In this document: one piece after another, positions 8,871-16,800 of the stretch
Position numbering within the stretch: the first letter of the stretch is position 1
How the letters are laid out: every line of letters starts with the position of its first letter
Assembly (NCBI GenBank): GCA_035299425.1
Contig: DATGWP010000077.1
Coordinates: 1-64,000, forward strand
Direction: 5' to 3'
Length of the DNA: 64,000 bases
Origin: Bog-950 sp035299425
GTDB lineage: Bacteria > Bacteroidota > Bacteroidia > Chitinophagales > LD1
Position numbers and translations under genes: made by a program
Notes under the pieces: generated by a model
What the model saw: the letters and a program-made list of their open reading frames with translations, nothing else
What the model was told of the DNA's origin: nothing
Database searches by the model: none

Positions 8871-8980
8871 GTCATAATTATAGTTTTGTTTACTAAACCA
8901 TACTTCCACAAAAGGGGGGTGAGTAATTGGCTGTGGGGGCGGGTGGGCTTGCCTACCTTAGCCGCAAACAAATATTTACG

Positions 8981-9955
8981 ATGAAGAACCTTATTCTGAC
9001 CTGTTGTGCCCTGCTTATTCTATCGCTATCCAGCTGCCTGGTTTCTAAAAAGAAATACGATGAGCAGGTAGCCCTTGCCGATAAATACAAAACCGAAAAA
9101 GAAGACTGTAACGAAAAGCTGAATGCCGCCAATGCTACTATAGACGACCTGAACAAACAGATAGCCGCCCTGGGCGCCGAAATACAGAAGTTAAAAGACA
9201 GCAACGCCAGCCTGGAAGACAAGAACAAGCGCATAAACGCACTGAAGGCCGAAAGCGATGCTATTTGCCAGCGTGTAAAGGAGCAGCTTGACCAGATAAC
9301 CAATTCATCGGCTGCCGAGAAAGATAAGCTGCTGCGCCAGCTTGCCGAGCGGGAGAGAGACCTGATGAACAAGGCTGCCGAACTGGATAAGCTAAGCCGC
9401 GAACTGAACGACCGCGATGCCCGCCTGCGTGAAATGGAGGCTTTGATTGCCCGTAAAGATTCGGCGGTACAAGCCCTTAAAAACAAAATGCTGGACGCGC
9501 TGAAAGGATTTAACGCTGGTGACTTAACCGTGTATGAAAAGGATGGAAAAATTTATGTGGCGCTTAGCGATAAGCTATTGTTTACCAGCGGCAGCTACAG
9601 CGTAGAGCCAAGAGGTAAAGAGGCCTTGAAGAAAATAGCTGAAGTATTGAATAAGCAAACCGATATAAGCATACTGGTAGAGGGCCACACCGATAACAAA
9701 CCGTATGTGAGCAAAACCACCGGACCGGTTAACAGCAACTGGGACCTGAGCGTGATGCGCGCCAGTAGCGTTACTAAGCTATTGGTAGATGAAAACAAAC
9801 TGGATGCCCGCCGTGTAACACCGGCCGGCCGTGGTGAGTACTTTCCTGTAGAGAGCAACGAAACTGCCGAGGGCCGCAGCAAAAACCGCCGGATAGACAT
9901 AGTGCTGGAGCCGGATATGAAGGGCATTATGAAAATTTTGAACGGTACGAACTAG
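8981..9955 (+). CDS. OmpA-family peptidoglycan-binding lipoprotein with coiled coil
   Basis: 324 residues from the ATG at 8981; the open frame begins at 8927 but only the 8981 start yields a proper lipoprotein signal (MKNLILTCCALLILSLSSCLVSK) with the lipobox Cys at about residue 19. Residues about 30-175 are a heptad-rich coiled coil (repeated EKD, LNKQIAALG, LKDSN, LREME). The C-terminal 120 residues form an OmpA domain: LFTSGSYSVEPRGKEALKKI, LVEGHTDNKPY, LSVMRASSVTKLL, GRGEYFPVESNETAEGRSKNRRIDI, which binds the diaminopimelate of peptidoglycan. It probably tethers the outer membrane to the wall. Confidence 0.9.
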   Translation: MKNLILTCCALLILSLSSCLVSKKKYDEQVALADKYKTEKEDCNEKLNAANATIDDLNKQIAALGAEIQKLKDSNASLEDKNKRINALKAESDAICQRVKEQLDQITNSSAAEKDKLLRQLAERERDLMNKAAELDKLSRELNDRDARLREMEALIARKDSAVQALKNKMLDALKGFNAGDLTVYEKDGKIYVALSDKLLFTSGSYSVEPRGKEALKKIAEVLNKQTDISILVEGHTDNKPYVSKTTGPVNSNWDLSVMRASSVTKLLVDENKLDARRVTPAGRGEYFPVESNETAEGRSKNRRIDIVLEPDMKGIMKILNGTN

Positions 9956-9978
9956 AATCCACCCGGGCATTTGAATGC

Positions 9979-10011
9979 AACCCCGAAAGGGTTTAAAACC
10001 CTTTCGGGGTT
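9979..10011. repeat. REP-like palindrome, variant copy 3 (possible terminator)
   Basis: Same 16+1+16 design as the RAYT-flanking palindromes, but with the seventh base pair changed from C-G to G-C on both arms (AACCCCGAAAGGGTTT) and the central base A instead of T. It starts 23 bases after the OmpA-lipoprotein stop and is followed by TTG rather than a long T-tract. It may stop transcription before tatC. Confidence 0.75.
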
Positions 10012-10073
10012 TTGTTAGCCGGTAAATTTGCAGCTAGCTCTTAATCCATCATTTCATCTCTTATATTCGCGGC

Positions 10074-10907
10074 ATGTTAGGTTTTGGGAAACCGGAGAAC
10101 CCGGAAGCAGAGATGGGATTTTTTGACCACGTAGAGGCGCTGCGCTGGCACCTGCTGCGCTCGGTGATAGCTATAGTGTTATGTGCATCGCTGGTAGGTT
10201 ATTTTTACGATATAGTTTTCGATAAGATAATACTGGGCATTACCTCTAAAGATTTTCCTACCTATAAGCTGATGTGCGATGTAGGGCAGAAACTGCACCT
10301 GGAATCTATTTGTATTGATAAGGATATTCCGCTGGTGCTACAGAACATCTCGATGTTTGGGCAGGTTACCTTGTTGTTTCAGTACTCGCTGATAATAGGA
10401 TTGGTGCTGGCGTTTCCGTACCTCATATTTGAGTTGTGGCGCTTTGTGGCGCCGGCGCTAAGTGCAGAGCAGCAGAAAAAAACATCGGCTATCATACTGG
10501 CTTGCTCGTTCTTCTTCTTTATAGGGGTGGCATTTTGTTACTTTATTATCATCCCCTTTTCGGTAAATTTTGCCGTGGGGTTTTCTATCAGCAGTAAAAT
10601 ACAGAACAATTTTACCATAGAGAATTACATCGATTTCTTTACCGTAATGCTATTGGCTATAGGTATGGTGTTTGAATTGCCCATGATAGTTTACTTCCTT
10701 TCGCGGTTTGGTATATTAAGTGCTGCCACTATGCGCAGTGTAAGGCGCTATGCAGTGGTAGTAATACTTATAGCAGCAGGCATACTTACACCATCGCCCG
10801 ATGTGTTTACACAGGCACTGGTGGCCGTGCCTATTTATTTGTTATACGAGTTAAGTATTTTTATTGCGGCACGCAACGATAGAAAGCGGGCTGCGGAGAT
10901 GGCTTAA
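10074..10907 (+). CDS. tatC: Sec-independent protein translocase TatC
   Basis: 277 residues with six hydrophobic segments. Family hallmarks are MGFFDHVEALRWHLLRSV at residues 14-31 (the conserved HxxELRxR-type motif), FQYSLIIGLVLAFPYLIFELWRFVAPAL in the middle, and FELPMIVYFLSRFGI followed by RRYAVVVILIAAGILTPSPDVFTQALVAVP. TatC recognises twin-arginine signals and forms the translocase with TatA. tatA/B are not adjacent here. rpiB follows after 27 bases in the same direction, so the two are likely co-transcribed. Confidence 0.95.
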   Translation: MLGFGKPENPEAEMGFFDHVEALRWHLLRSVIAIVLCASLVGYFYDIVFDKIILGITSKDFPTYKLMCDVGQKLHLESICIDKDIPLVLQNISMFGQVTLLFQYSLIIGLVLAFPYLIFELWRFVAPALSAEQQKKTSAIILACSFFFFIGVAFCYFIIIPFSVNFAVGFSISSKIQNNFTIENYIDFFTVMLLAIGMVFELPMIVYFLSRFGILSAATMRSVRRYAVVVILIAAGILTPSPDVFTQALVAVPIYLLYELSIFIAARNDRKRAAEMA

Positions 10908-10934
10908 GATTCCACTGATTAAAAACCCAGATAT

Positions 10935-11363
10935 ATGCGCATAGCACTAGGCGGCGACCATGCCGGTTACGAATACAAAAAAGCATTGATTGATACATTG
11001 CAGCAACAGGGCTATGAGGTTAAGGACTTCGGCCCGTACACTACCGATAGTGTAGACTATCCCGATTTTGTACACCCGGTGGCCGATGCAGTAGAGAGCA
11101 ATGAATTTGATTTTGGTATACTGATTTGCGGCAGCGCTAATGGGGTAGCTATGACGGCTAACAAGCACCAGGGCATACGCGCCGGTATAGCCTGGGGTAA
11201 AGAACTGGCGCAGCTCACACGCCAGCATAACAATGCCAATATACTTTGCCTGCCTGCGCGTTTTATCTCGCTGGAGGTAGCTAAGGAATGCGTAGCCGCA
11301 TTTTTAGAAACAGCTTTTGAAGGCGGCCGCCACCAGAACCGGGTAGATAAAATTGCCTGTTAA
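10935..11363 (+). CDS. rpiB: Ribose 5-phosphate isomerase B
   Basis: 142 residues, the normal RpiB/LacAB length. Motifs: IALGGDHAGYEYKKAL at the N-terminus, ILICGSANGVAMTANKHQGIRAGIAW with the catalytic Cys65, RQHNNANILCLPARFI, and the C-terminal FEGGRHQNRVDKI. It interconverts ribulose 5-phosphate and ribose 5-phosphate in the pentose phosphate pathway. It follows tatC and precedes a conserved hypothetical gene by 54 bases. Confidence 0.95.
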   Translation: MRIALGGDHAGYEYKKALIDTLQQQGYEVKDFGPYTTDSVDYPDFVHPVADAVESNEFDFGILICGSANGVAMTANKHQGIRAGIAWGKELAQLTRQHNNANILCLPARFISLEVAKECVAAFLETAFEGGRHQNRVDKIAC

Positions 11364-11417
11364 AAGCAAAAAGATTTTTTATTTCGGCCTCATTAAAACT
11401 CAATTCAAACAATAAGT

Positions 11418-11954
11418 ATGGGTGATTATAATCTTGGAGTAGGCTCGCGTGTAGAGCATCCTAAATATGGTAAAGGCGTAATAGTAGATATGGATACCGA
11501 GTATTATTCTATCTGGTTTAAAGATGGCGGCTCTACCCGTGGCATTGCCCGCGATTTTGATGGCCTGATAGTGCTGGAGCGTAGCGAAGTAGATGTTGTG
11601 CCTATAACACTGGATGATATTAAACGCGCTATAAGCGAAGTAGTAGAAGAGAAGAGCGACCTGCAGGAGATAGTGCCGCTGGCCAACCGGTGGAACGATG
11701 GCACGCTGATTATTAAATCGGCGGACAGCAGCATCCAGGCTAAAGAAATTCCTATCGAAACTTTCTTTCATAAAATAGTAATGCTGCGCGACCGGTTGCG
11801 TGTAATGGAGCAGAAGGTAAATGCCCACAGCAAACTTACCGATGAAGAGAAGATAGAACTGCAACAATATATCTCACGTATCTACGGCTCGTTGACTACG
11901 TTTAACGTGCTGTTTAAAAACACCGACGACCAGTTTAAAGGGACGGGGAGTTAA
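11418..11954 (+). CDS. Conserved hypothetical with N-terminal Tudor/CarD-like segment
   Basis: 178 residues. The first 45 read GVGSRVEHPKYGKGVIVDMDTEYYSIWFKDGG, a small beta-barrel pattern (V.HPKYGKG.I) like that in UvrD C-termini and CarD-like RNA-polymerase or nucleic-acid binding modules. The remainder is mixed alpha/beta with a helical C-terminal 60 residues. I recall similar proteins across Bacteroidota but know no function. Position after tatC-rpiB suggests a shared transcript. A role in DNA or RNA metabolism is inference from the N-terminal pattern only. Confidence 0.7.
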   Translation: MGDYNLGVGSRVEHPKYGKGVIVDMDTEYYSIWFKDGGSTRGIARDFDGLIVLERSEVDVVPITLDDIKRAISEVVEEKSDLQEIVPLANRWNDGTLIIKSADSSIQAKEIPIETFFHKIVMLRDRLRVMEQKVNAHSKLTDEEKIELQQYISRIYGSLTTFNVLFKNTDDQFKGTGS

Positions 11955-11960
11955 AAATAT

Positions 11961-12099
11961 CGTGTCATTGCGAGGAGTTCCGATGCTTTGATCGGAATGA
12001 CGAAGCAATCTCATTACTATAAGCGCAACGCAAAGCTAAACTTGTTTCCCGGTAGCTGTGGGATTGCTTCGTCGCAGAGCCTCCTCGCAATGACGGCAC
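11961..12099. repeat. Nested inverted-repeat element (GTCATTGCGAGGAG type)
   Basis: Outer arms GTCATTGCGAGGAG (11964-11977) and CTCCTCGCAATGAC (12081-12094) are perfect complements; a second pair GACGAAGCAATC (11999-12010) and GATTGCTTCGTC (12062-12073) lies inside; a further hairpin TTCCGAT-GCTTTG-ATCGGAA (11978-11997) sits on the left arm. This is a widespread dispersed repeat that I recall from many bacterial genomes. It lies between a plus-strand gene end and the promoter of the YdcZ-type gene. Confidence 0.85.
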
Positions 12100-12135
12100 T
12101 TTTCTAAAGTTGTCAAATCTGTATTTGGCTATTGC

Positions 12136-12143
12136 TATTTTTG
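12136..12143 (+). promoter_or_regulatory. Putative -7 element of the YdcZ-type gene
   Basis: TATTTTTG fits TAnnTTTG, 23 bases before the ATG at 12167. A TTG at 12110-12112 lies 23 bases upstream, slightly further than the 19 seen at tRNA-Phe. Confidence 0.4.
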
Positions 12144-12166
12144 CAGGGTAACCAACCCCCTGTAAC

Positions 12167-12625
12167 ATGAGCTTAAGCAACAACCTCCTCTTTTTTATCG
12201 CAGCATTAATTACCGGTGCGCTTATACCTATACAGGCACAAACCAATGCCGGCTTTAGCCGCGCCATAGGCAGTGCGCAAACAACCGGCCTGATGGTTTT
12301 TGTAATGGGCGTAGTAGTGATGGCGCTGTATGTGGCCGTAACCGCCACGCCCTTGCCGAAGATGGAGCAGTTAACTGCAGCCCCTTGGTATTCTTACCTG
12401 GGCGGTTTAATAGTACCTATCTATGTCATATCCATCACCCTGCTGGTGCCGCGCATTGGTGTGGGTGCTGCTATCGGGTTAATAGTAACCGGACAAATAC
12501 TCTGCGCCGTAGCTATTGACCACTTCGGATTTTTTGATGCTGCCATACAGAAAATAGATATACGCCGCACCATAGGCATAGTATTGATGATTGCCGGTGT
12601 GTATTTTGTGATGGGGAAGAAATAA
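12167..12625 (+). CDS. DMT-superfamily transporter, YdcZ (DUF606) type
   Basis: 152 residues with five hydrophobic helices. The N-terminus FIAALITGALIPIQAQTNAGFSRAIGSAQTTGLMVFVMG and the central PWYSYLGGLIVPIYVISITLLVPRIGVGAAIGLIVTGQILCAVAIDHFG are the conserved core of the YdcZ/DUF606 family, which are half-size drug/metabolite transporters that dimerise. The substrate is unknown. It is monocistronic, with its own promoter-like element. Confidence 0.88.
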   Translation: MSLSNNLLFFIAALITGALIPIQAQTNAGFSRAIGSAQTTGLMVFVMGVVVMALYVAVTATPLPKMEQLTAAPWYSYLGGLIVPIYVISITLLVPRIGVGAAIGLIVTGQILCAVAIDHFGFFDAAIQKIDIRRTIGIVLMIAGVYFVMGKK

Positions 12626-12681
12626 TATAACCTAAAGTATATAAATTTTGTTTTTTAAATTACTATTAGTATTTTTAAACT

Positions 12682-13131
12682 ATGAATTACATTCCTAACG
12701 CGGAACAATCTTCTAAAGCTTTAAGATTAGCTAAAGCTCAGTTAGAATATGCGGAAGATAATAGAACGCTAATGGTAAGTTCTGTTAGGCTGGTCGGTAA
12801 GTTAGCATTGCACCCTGAGCAGATAACCTTCGAAAATAGTATTAAAGAATTTTCATTATCAGAAATGCCTGCACCATCAAAAAAGACAAAATTTGATTGG
12901 GCTGGATTTTGGAGCGAAGTCGTAGTTAGTTTTTTAAAGCCATATCAATCATTAGAAAGAAAAATTAAAAAACTGCGTCGGTTGATTAAAGCCTTAAAAG
13001 CAATTCAACATGTTGATTTAATAAAAAGCACGGTAAGTGCAATGTACTTTAAACTCCAATCTATTAGGATCAATGATAAATCAGGCGAAGAAATTAATGT
13101 TATAAGCAAGATAAACTTCTTATTTCATTAA
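12682..13131 (+). CDS. Hypothetical protein, first gene of an AT-rich cassette
   Basis: 149 residues, not recognised. It is largely helical and basic (SLERKIKKLRRLIKALKAIQ), with no signal peptide and no convincing transmembrane helix. Base composition drops sharply compared with the genes on either side, and codon use is A/T-ending. The next two genes follow closely: 16 bases, then a one-base overlap, so the three form one unit. Nothing here identifies a toxin fold, and the function is unknown. Confidence 0.55.
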   Translation: MNYIPNAEQSSKALRLAKAQLEYAEDNRTLMVSSVRLVGKLALHPEQITFENSIKEFSLSEMPAPSKKTKFDWAGFWSEVVVSFLKPYQSLERKIKKLRRLIKALKAIQHVDLIKSTVSAMYFKLQSIRINDKSGEEINVISKINFLFH

Positions 13132-13147
13132 TTTCTAAAATGCCATT

Positions 13148-13360
13148 ATGAACAAAGCAAAAATTGAAAAAACAATAAAACATATAGATAAAGTTCTAAA
13201 ATCTCACAAGAGTGTTCTTGATATAAAAGACCGGGAAGAATTGATTGTGGCTCGGGAAGAGATTCGAAATTCAAAAACAAAATTTGATTTAATAAAACCG
13301 CTTCAAATAATAGTAAAGATATTAGGAGTTGCTGGGAAGTTTTACGACAAAATAACCTAA
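13148..13360 (+). CDS. Small helical hypothetical protein, cassette gene 2
   Basis: 70 residues, not recognised. A charged helical N-terminal half (KTIKHIDKVLKSHKSVLDIKDREELIVAREEI) is followed by a more hydrophobic C-terminal end (PLQIIVKILGVAGKF). The stop codon TAA shares its last base with the ATG of the XRE gene (TAATG), which indicates translational coupling. Confidence 0.55.
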   Translation: MNKAKIEKTIKHIDKVLKSHKSVLDIKDREELIVAREEIRNSKTKFDLIKPLQIIVKILGVAGKFYDKIT

Positions 13361-13647
13361 TGAATATAGGTAAGGCAATAAAGGAAATCAGAAAGCAAAG
13401 GGGTTTTAGCCAAATTGAATTGGCTGCAAAGGTGGGTTTGACTCAAGCATCAATTTCGCAGATTGAGTTAGAGTTAAAAAGGCCTACTAAGAGAAATTTA
13501 AATGCCTTATGTAAAGAACTAGAAATAGCAGAGCCATTATTGTATCTTTTAGCCATGGAGCCTTCTGATGTGCCTAAAAAGCACAAAATGAAATATGATG
13601 CATTGTTCCCAATAGTGAAGAATTTGATTTCACAGATCGTGGAATAA
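13360..13647 (+). CDS. XRE-family helix-turn-helix regulator, cassette gene 3
   Basis: 95 residues. Residues 1-60 are a clear Cro/C1-type HTH: IGKAIKEIRKQRGFSQIELAAKVGLTQASISQIELELKRPTKRNLNALCKEL. The remaining 35 residues are unassigned. Such small regulators commonly control their own operon. It ends 31 bases before the stop of the oppositely oriented tryptophan dioxygenase gene. Being the third rather than first gene fits a phage, toxin-antitoxin or defence cassette layout, but none of these is demonstrated. Confidence 0.8.
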   Translation: MNIGKAIKEIRKQRGFSQIELAAKVGLTQASISQIELELKRPTKRNLNALCKELEIAEPLLYLLAMEPSDVPKKHKMKYDALFPIVKNLISQIVE

Positions 13648-13677
13648 TTAAAAGTTACTACAGAAGATTTGGGCTTC

Positions 13678-14712
13678 CTAATCCATTTCAAACCCCAGGC
13701 GTTTGCTGAGGGCAGGTGATAGTTTAGGTAGTTTGTTGCGCTCGATGATGTAAGACGTAAGCTCTGCAAACTCAGAGAATATATAGTGGCTTGCCAGCGC
13801 TCCCTGCAAGTATCCTTTACCGCTGCTGCCACCGGTACCGGTACGCATACCAATCATGCGGTGTACCATGTTCATGTGGCGGTAGCGCCAGGTAGAGAGG
13901 CTGTTATCAATCTCCAGCAAATAGTTAATGAATTGAAAAGGCGCCTGCAGCAATGGATAATCGCGGTAAAGCATGATGAACAGCGCAGCGCGGCGTGCTT
14001 TAGGGCTAAGGCTTTTCTCCGGATTTTTCTCCTTGCCTAACACAGCTTCTTCAAATGCGGTAAGGTTAAATTTTTCGGCTTCGCCCAAACTCTCAGCATA
14101 CACTTCTCTGTATTTTTTCCAGAAAGGCGTTAACTCTCCCGGAACTATCGGTTCATTCCAGTATTCCTGTGTATCGAAAAATGGCATACGCTCCAGCCAG
14201 TCGTTTACCAGATCGATAAGCGGGCGCTTGGTTTCTACGTCTTCAATTATTTTTTTGTCTTCGGGGCGCAGTTGGCTTACATAATACTCTTTGCCGTGGC
14301 GGTTAGCCATACGCAAACCCAGGTTAGCCTCCAGCACTTTAAACTGTATGCTCTGAAAACCCGATGCCGGGCGCAACCGGTTACGGAAATCGAGAAAATC
14401 GAGCGGGGTCATGCTTTCCATTATGCTCACTTTATCTACCAGCACCTGTAGTATGGTTACCACGCGCTGCATGCGGTGGTTGGCCGTAAATATATCGGGG
14501 CTGTTATCCTGTATGTTGGGCTTGGCCATTATATCCATTACCGAACCCATCTCAAATAGTATCTGCTTAAACCAAAGCTCGTACGATTGGTGGATGATGA
14601 TAAACAACATTTCATCGTGCGCATGGTCGCTGGCTTTGTCGCTTTCAAGTTCCTGCGCGTTTAATATTTTATTCAGTTGCAGGTAGTCGCTGTAGTATAC
14701 TCCGTCTTTCAT
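13678..14712 (-). CDS. kynA: Tryptophan 2,3-dioxygenase
   Basis: 344 residues. Haem enzyme of the kynurenine pathway converting tryptophan to N-formylkynurenine. Recognised by YYSDYLQLNKILNAQ, HAHDEMLFIIIHQSYELWFKQILFEM with the distal-pocket His, LDFRNRLRPASGFQSIQFKVLE, YRHMNMVHRMIG with the proximal His, and MRTGTGGSSGKGYL, which contacts the substrate carboxylate and amine. The protein is longer than the roughly 280-residue proteobacterial enzymes and closer to the animal-type length. No other kynurenine genes are adjacent. Confidence 0.95.
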   Translation of the reverse strand: MKDGVYYSDYLQLNKILNAQELESDKASDHAHDEMLFIIIHQSYELWFKQILFEMGSVMDIMAKPNIQDNSPDIFTANHRMQRVVTILQVLVDKVSIMESMTPLDFLDFRNRLRPASGFQSIQFKVLEANLGLRMANRHGKEYYVSQLRPEDKKIIEDVETKRPLIDLVNDWLERMPFFDTQEYWNEPIVPGELTPFWKKYREVYAESLGEAEKFNLTAFEEAVLGKEKNPEKSLSPKARRAALFIMLYRDYPLLQAPFQFINYLLEIDNSLSTWRYRHMNMVHRMIGMRTGTGGSSGKGYLQGALASHYIFSEFAELTSYIIERNKLPKLSPALSKRLGFEMD

Positions 14713-14810
14713 GTGCTTGCTTTAGTAAAGTAAAGATGAAAACTTCTGCCTGAAAGCAGAATGATTTTAGTTAGGCACATGGTCCTGCATTGAATACTGC
14801 CCGTAAATAG

Positions 14811-14838
14811 CAAGGGCGCAAAATTATTTGCGCCCTTG
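14811..14838 (-). terminator. Hairpin terminator of the first T9SS paralogue
   Basis: Perfect 12-bp stem CAAGGGCGCAAA / TTTGCGCCCTTG with a 4-nt loop, 22 bases downstream of the minus-strand stop. The T-tract on the minus strand is weak (CTATTTA); on the plus strand TTTTCGTT follows. Confidence 0.65.
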
Positions 14839-14860
14839 TTTTCGTTAGCTGAGGAAATAC

Positions 14861-16711
14861 TTATTCTTTAACCAGCCTTGCCGATGCCCAGCCGGTTGTG
14901 GTAAAAGCCCTTACGGTGTAAACACCGGCGGGTAGTTGTGCTACCGAAATACTTTTAACAGGTGCGTTAATGTTTTCCGACATTACTTTTCTGCCGCTTA
15001 TATCTATAATCTCTGCCTGCATAATAGACGTGTTACCTGCATTAAGAGTAATGCTGTTGCTGGCAGGGTTAGGAAAAACGCTAACCGATACTGCCTCACC
15101 CGGCACTTCTTCTACACCGGTGGGTGTAAGCTGTAGATAGGCTATGTGGTTAGTGGTATTGATAGAGCTGGTGGTGAATGTTCCGCCAAAATAAAGGTTG
15201 TTGCCCAGCTCGGCTAATGCGTTTATACCGCTATTGGTAAACGTAAGTGGGTCGCACATGTATAAGCTGGTATCGCCCATACCCGATGGGGTTTTGCTTA
15301 GTTCCATGATGTCGCTACCCATGGTCATACCTGCACTGCACTCAAAATCGCCGGCGGCAAACAGGCGGTTATTTACCGATAGCAGCGATTTAACGGCCAC
15401 GCCCTGAAAGTAAACCATTACATCGTTGGCCCCCCGGAGTTTAACAACCCAATCAGAGTTTTCGTAGGCGGCAATCGCGCAGGTATCGGTACCGCTAATT
15501 ACATCGCAGGCGGCTACAAGTGTGTTATTATACACGGCCAAATCGTTTACCGGTGTAAGGGTGCCAAAACCCAAAGTGCCCATATTGGTACCATCCCAGG
15601 TAGCTACGTGTTTGCGCAAGGCACCGGTAGCCAATTCAAAATTGCCGCCTATTACAAGTTTATTATCAAATACCTCTAAGGTGCGTACACCTTCACCATA
15701 GATAAAGCCATTAGTTATTGAACTCCACTGGCTGCCGTTCCATTTAGATACAAAGCCTGTAAAGTCACCACCGGCATATAAATCGCCGTTGTAGAACGCC
15801 AATGAACGCACGGTGCTATCCAGGCTGCCTATGGCCTGCCACTGCCCGAGTGTAATATCATAAACGGCTATGTGGTTTACAGCTACATTGCCGGCCATAG
15901 TAAACTCGCCGCCGGCATACAGCTTGCTGTTTTTCAACACAAGCGTATGCACTGGTCCGTTTAATCCATCGCCTACCGGTACCCAGTCCCAGCCGGCAAA
16001 GCCGCTTATCCATGCAGCCACATTGTTACATGCCGCGCCGCTATAGCTGCCCGAAAAATTACCGCCTACATATACTATTTGATTGGTAGGGTCTGGTGAA
16101 ATAGTGGTTACTGTTCCATTCAATCCGCTATCTAAATCAAAGGTAGGCGTAGTAGAAGGGTAACCGGGTTGTATCCAGGCCAGTTCATCCACTGTGAATC
16201 CGTAAGTATCTGCCCACTCTTTTACACCACCGGTTTTAATTTGGTGCACGTAGGCAAATTTCTCGTTGCGGTCTATGGCCTGCGCCAAATCATCGTGGCC
16301 GCTTTGCATCATCAGGTAACCTACTGCGCAGTGCGTGCCACGGCGGTCGATAAATACGGGGTTCTTATAGCTTAGGTAATCGTTGATAGGAAAGGTTCCC
16401 GCCTGCCAGTAACCATGTAGCTCATTCAGCAGGTTTATGCGGTTTTGTTTTTGCTGTGCCGATAGGCCATTTACATCGCGGTTGCGCAGAGTTTGCTCTA
16501 CCAGCATCAGGTGTGTAGAAATCCATTGGTTAAAAGTAGTGTTACCGGTAATTTGTGTAGCAGCAGTAAGCTGCTTAGCCTCCGGCTGGTTATTCCATTG
16601 GGCATTTACATACGCCAGTTTTTGAAACAGGGCATCGTTGGTATAAACACCACCGGCTTTAGTAAAGCCGAAAGAAAATAAGAGAACGAGGGTAAAGAAT
16701 GAGTTACGCAT
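14861..16711 (-). CDS. T9SS type A exported protein with beta-propeller-like middle (paralogue 1)
   Basis: 616 residues from the ATG at 16711, which gives the signal peptide MRNSFFTLVLLFSFGFTKAG; an upstream in-frame ATG at 16768 would bury it. Residues about 20-185 form a domain shared with the next gene (NDALFQKLAYVNAQWNNQ, LNELHGYWQAG, RRGTHCAVGYLMMQSGHDDLA, GFTVDELAWIQPGY). The middle 340 residues repeat YAGGEFTMAG/YVGGNFSGS units of about 40 residues, like a beta-propeller of delta-60 or Kelch-like type. The last 75 residues are a T9SS type A sorting domain (VSVFPNPASNSITL, IDISGRKV, LPAGVYTVRAFT, ARLVKE). The product should be exported and anchored by T9SS. Function unknown. Confidence 0.82.
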   Translation of the reverse strand: MRNSFFTLVLLFSFGFTKAGGVYTNDALFQKLAYVNAQWNNQPEAKQLTAATQITGNTTFNQWISTHLMLVEQTLRNRDVNGLSAQQKQNRINLLNELHGYWQAGTFPINDYLSYKNPVFIDRRGTHCAVGYLMMQSGHDDLAQAIDRNEKFAYVHQIKTGGVKEWADTYGFTVDELAWIQPGYPSTTPTFDLDSGLNGTVTTISPDPTNQIVYVGGNFSGSYSGAACNNVAAWISGFAGWDWVPVGDGLNGPVHTLVLKNSKLYAGGEFTMAGNVAVNHIAVYDITLGQWQAIGSLDSTVRSLAFYNGDLYAGGDFTGFVSKWNGSQWSSITNGFIYGEGVRTLEVFDNKLVIGGNFELATGALRKHVATWDGTNMGTLGFGTLTPVNDLAVYNNTLVAACDVISGTDTCAIAAYENSDWVVKLRGANDVMVYFQGVAVKSLLSVNNRLFAAGDFECSAGMTMGSDIMELSKTPSGMGDTSLYMCDPLTFTNSGINALAELGNNLYFGGTFTTSSINTTNHIAYLQLTPTGVEEVPGEAVSVSVFPNPASNSITLNAGNTSIMQAEIIDISGRKVMSENINAPVKSISVAQLPAGVYTVRAFTTTGWASARLVKE

Positions 16712-16724
16712 AGTGGTACTTTTG

Positions 16725-16751
16725 TTCAAAGTTAAGGAATGATACTTTGAA
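16725..16751 (-). promoter_or_regulatory. Promoter palindrome upstream of T9SS paralogue 1
   Basis: TTCAAAGT and ACTTTGAA are perfect 8-bp complements separated by 11 bases. On the minus strand the downstream arm is part of TAACTTTG, a full match to the -7 consensus, 15 bases before the ATG. The same arrangement precedes paralogue 2. Confidence 0.55.
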
Positions 16752-16800
16752 AACGAGTGTGGGCGCAAAAGGGTTGCTTGGGGAGTTAAAAATAGGACCG

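Noticed and set aside
12682..13647. Calling the XRE cassette a toxin-antitoxin system
   Set aside because: Neither of the first two proteins shows a known toxin fold or motif, so only a neutral description is justified.
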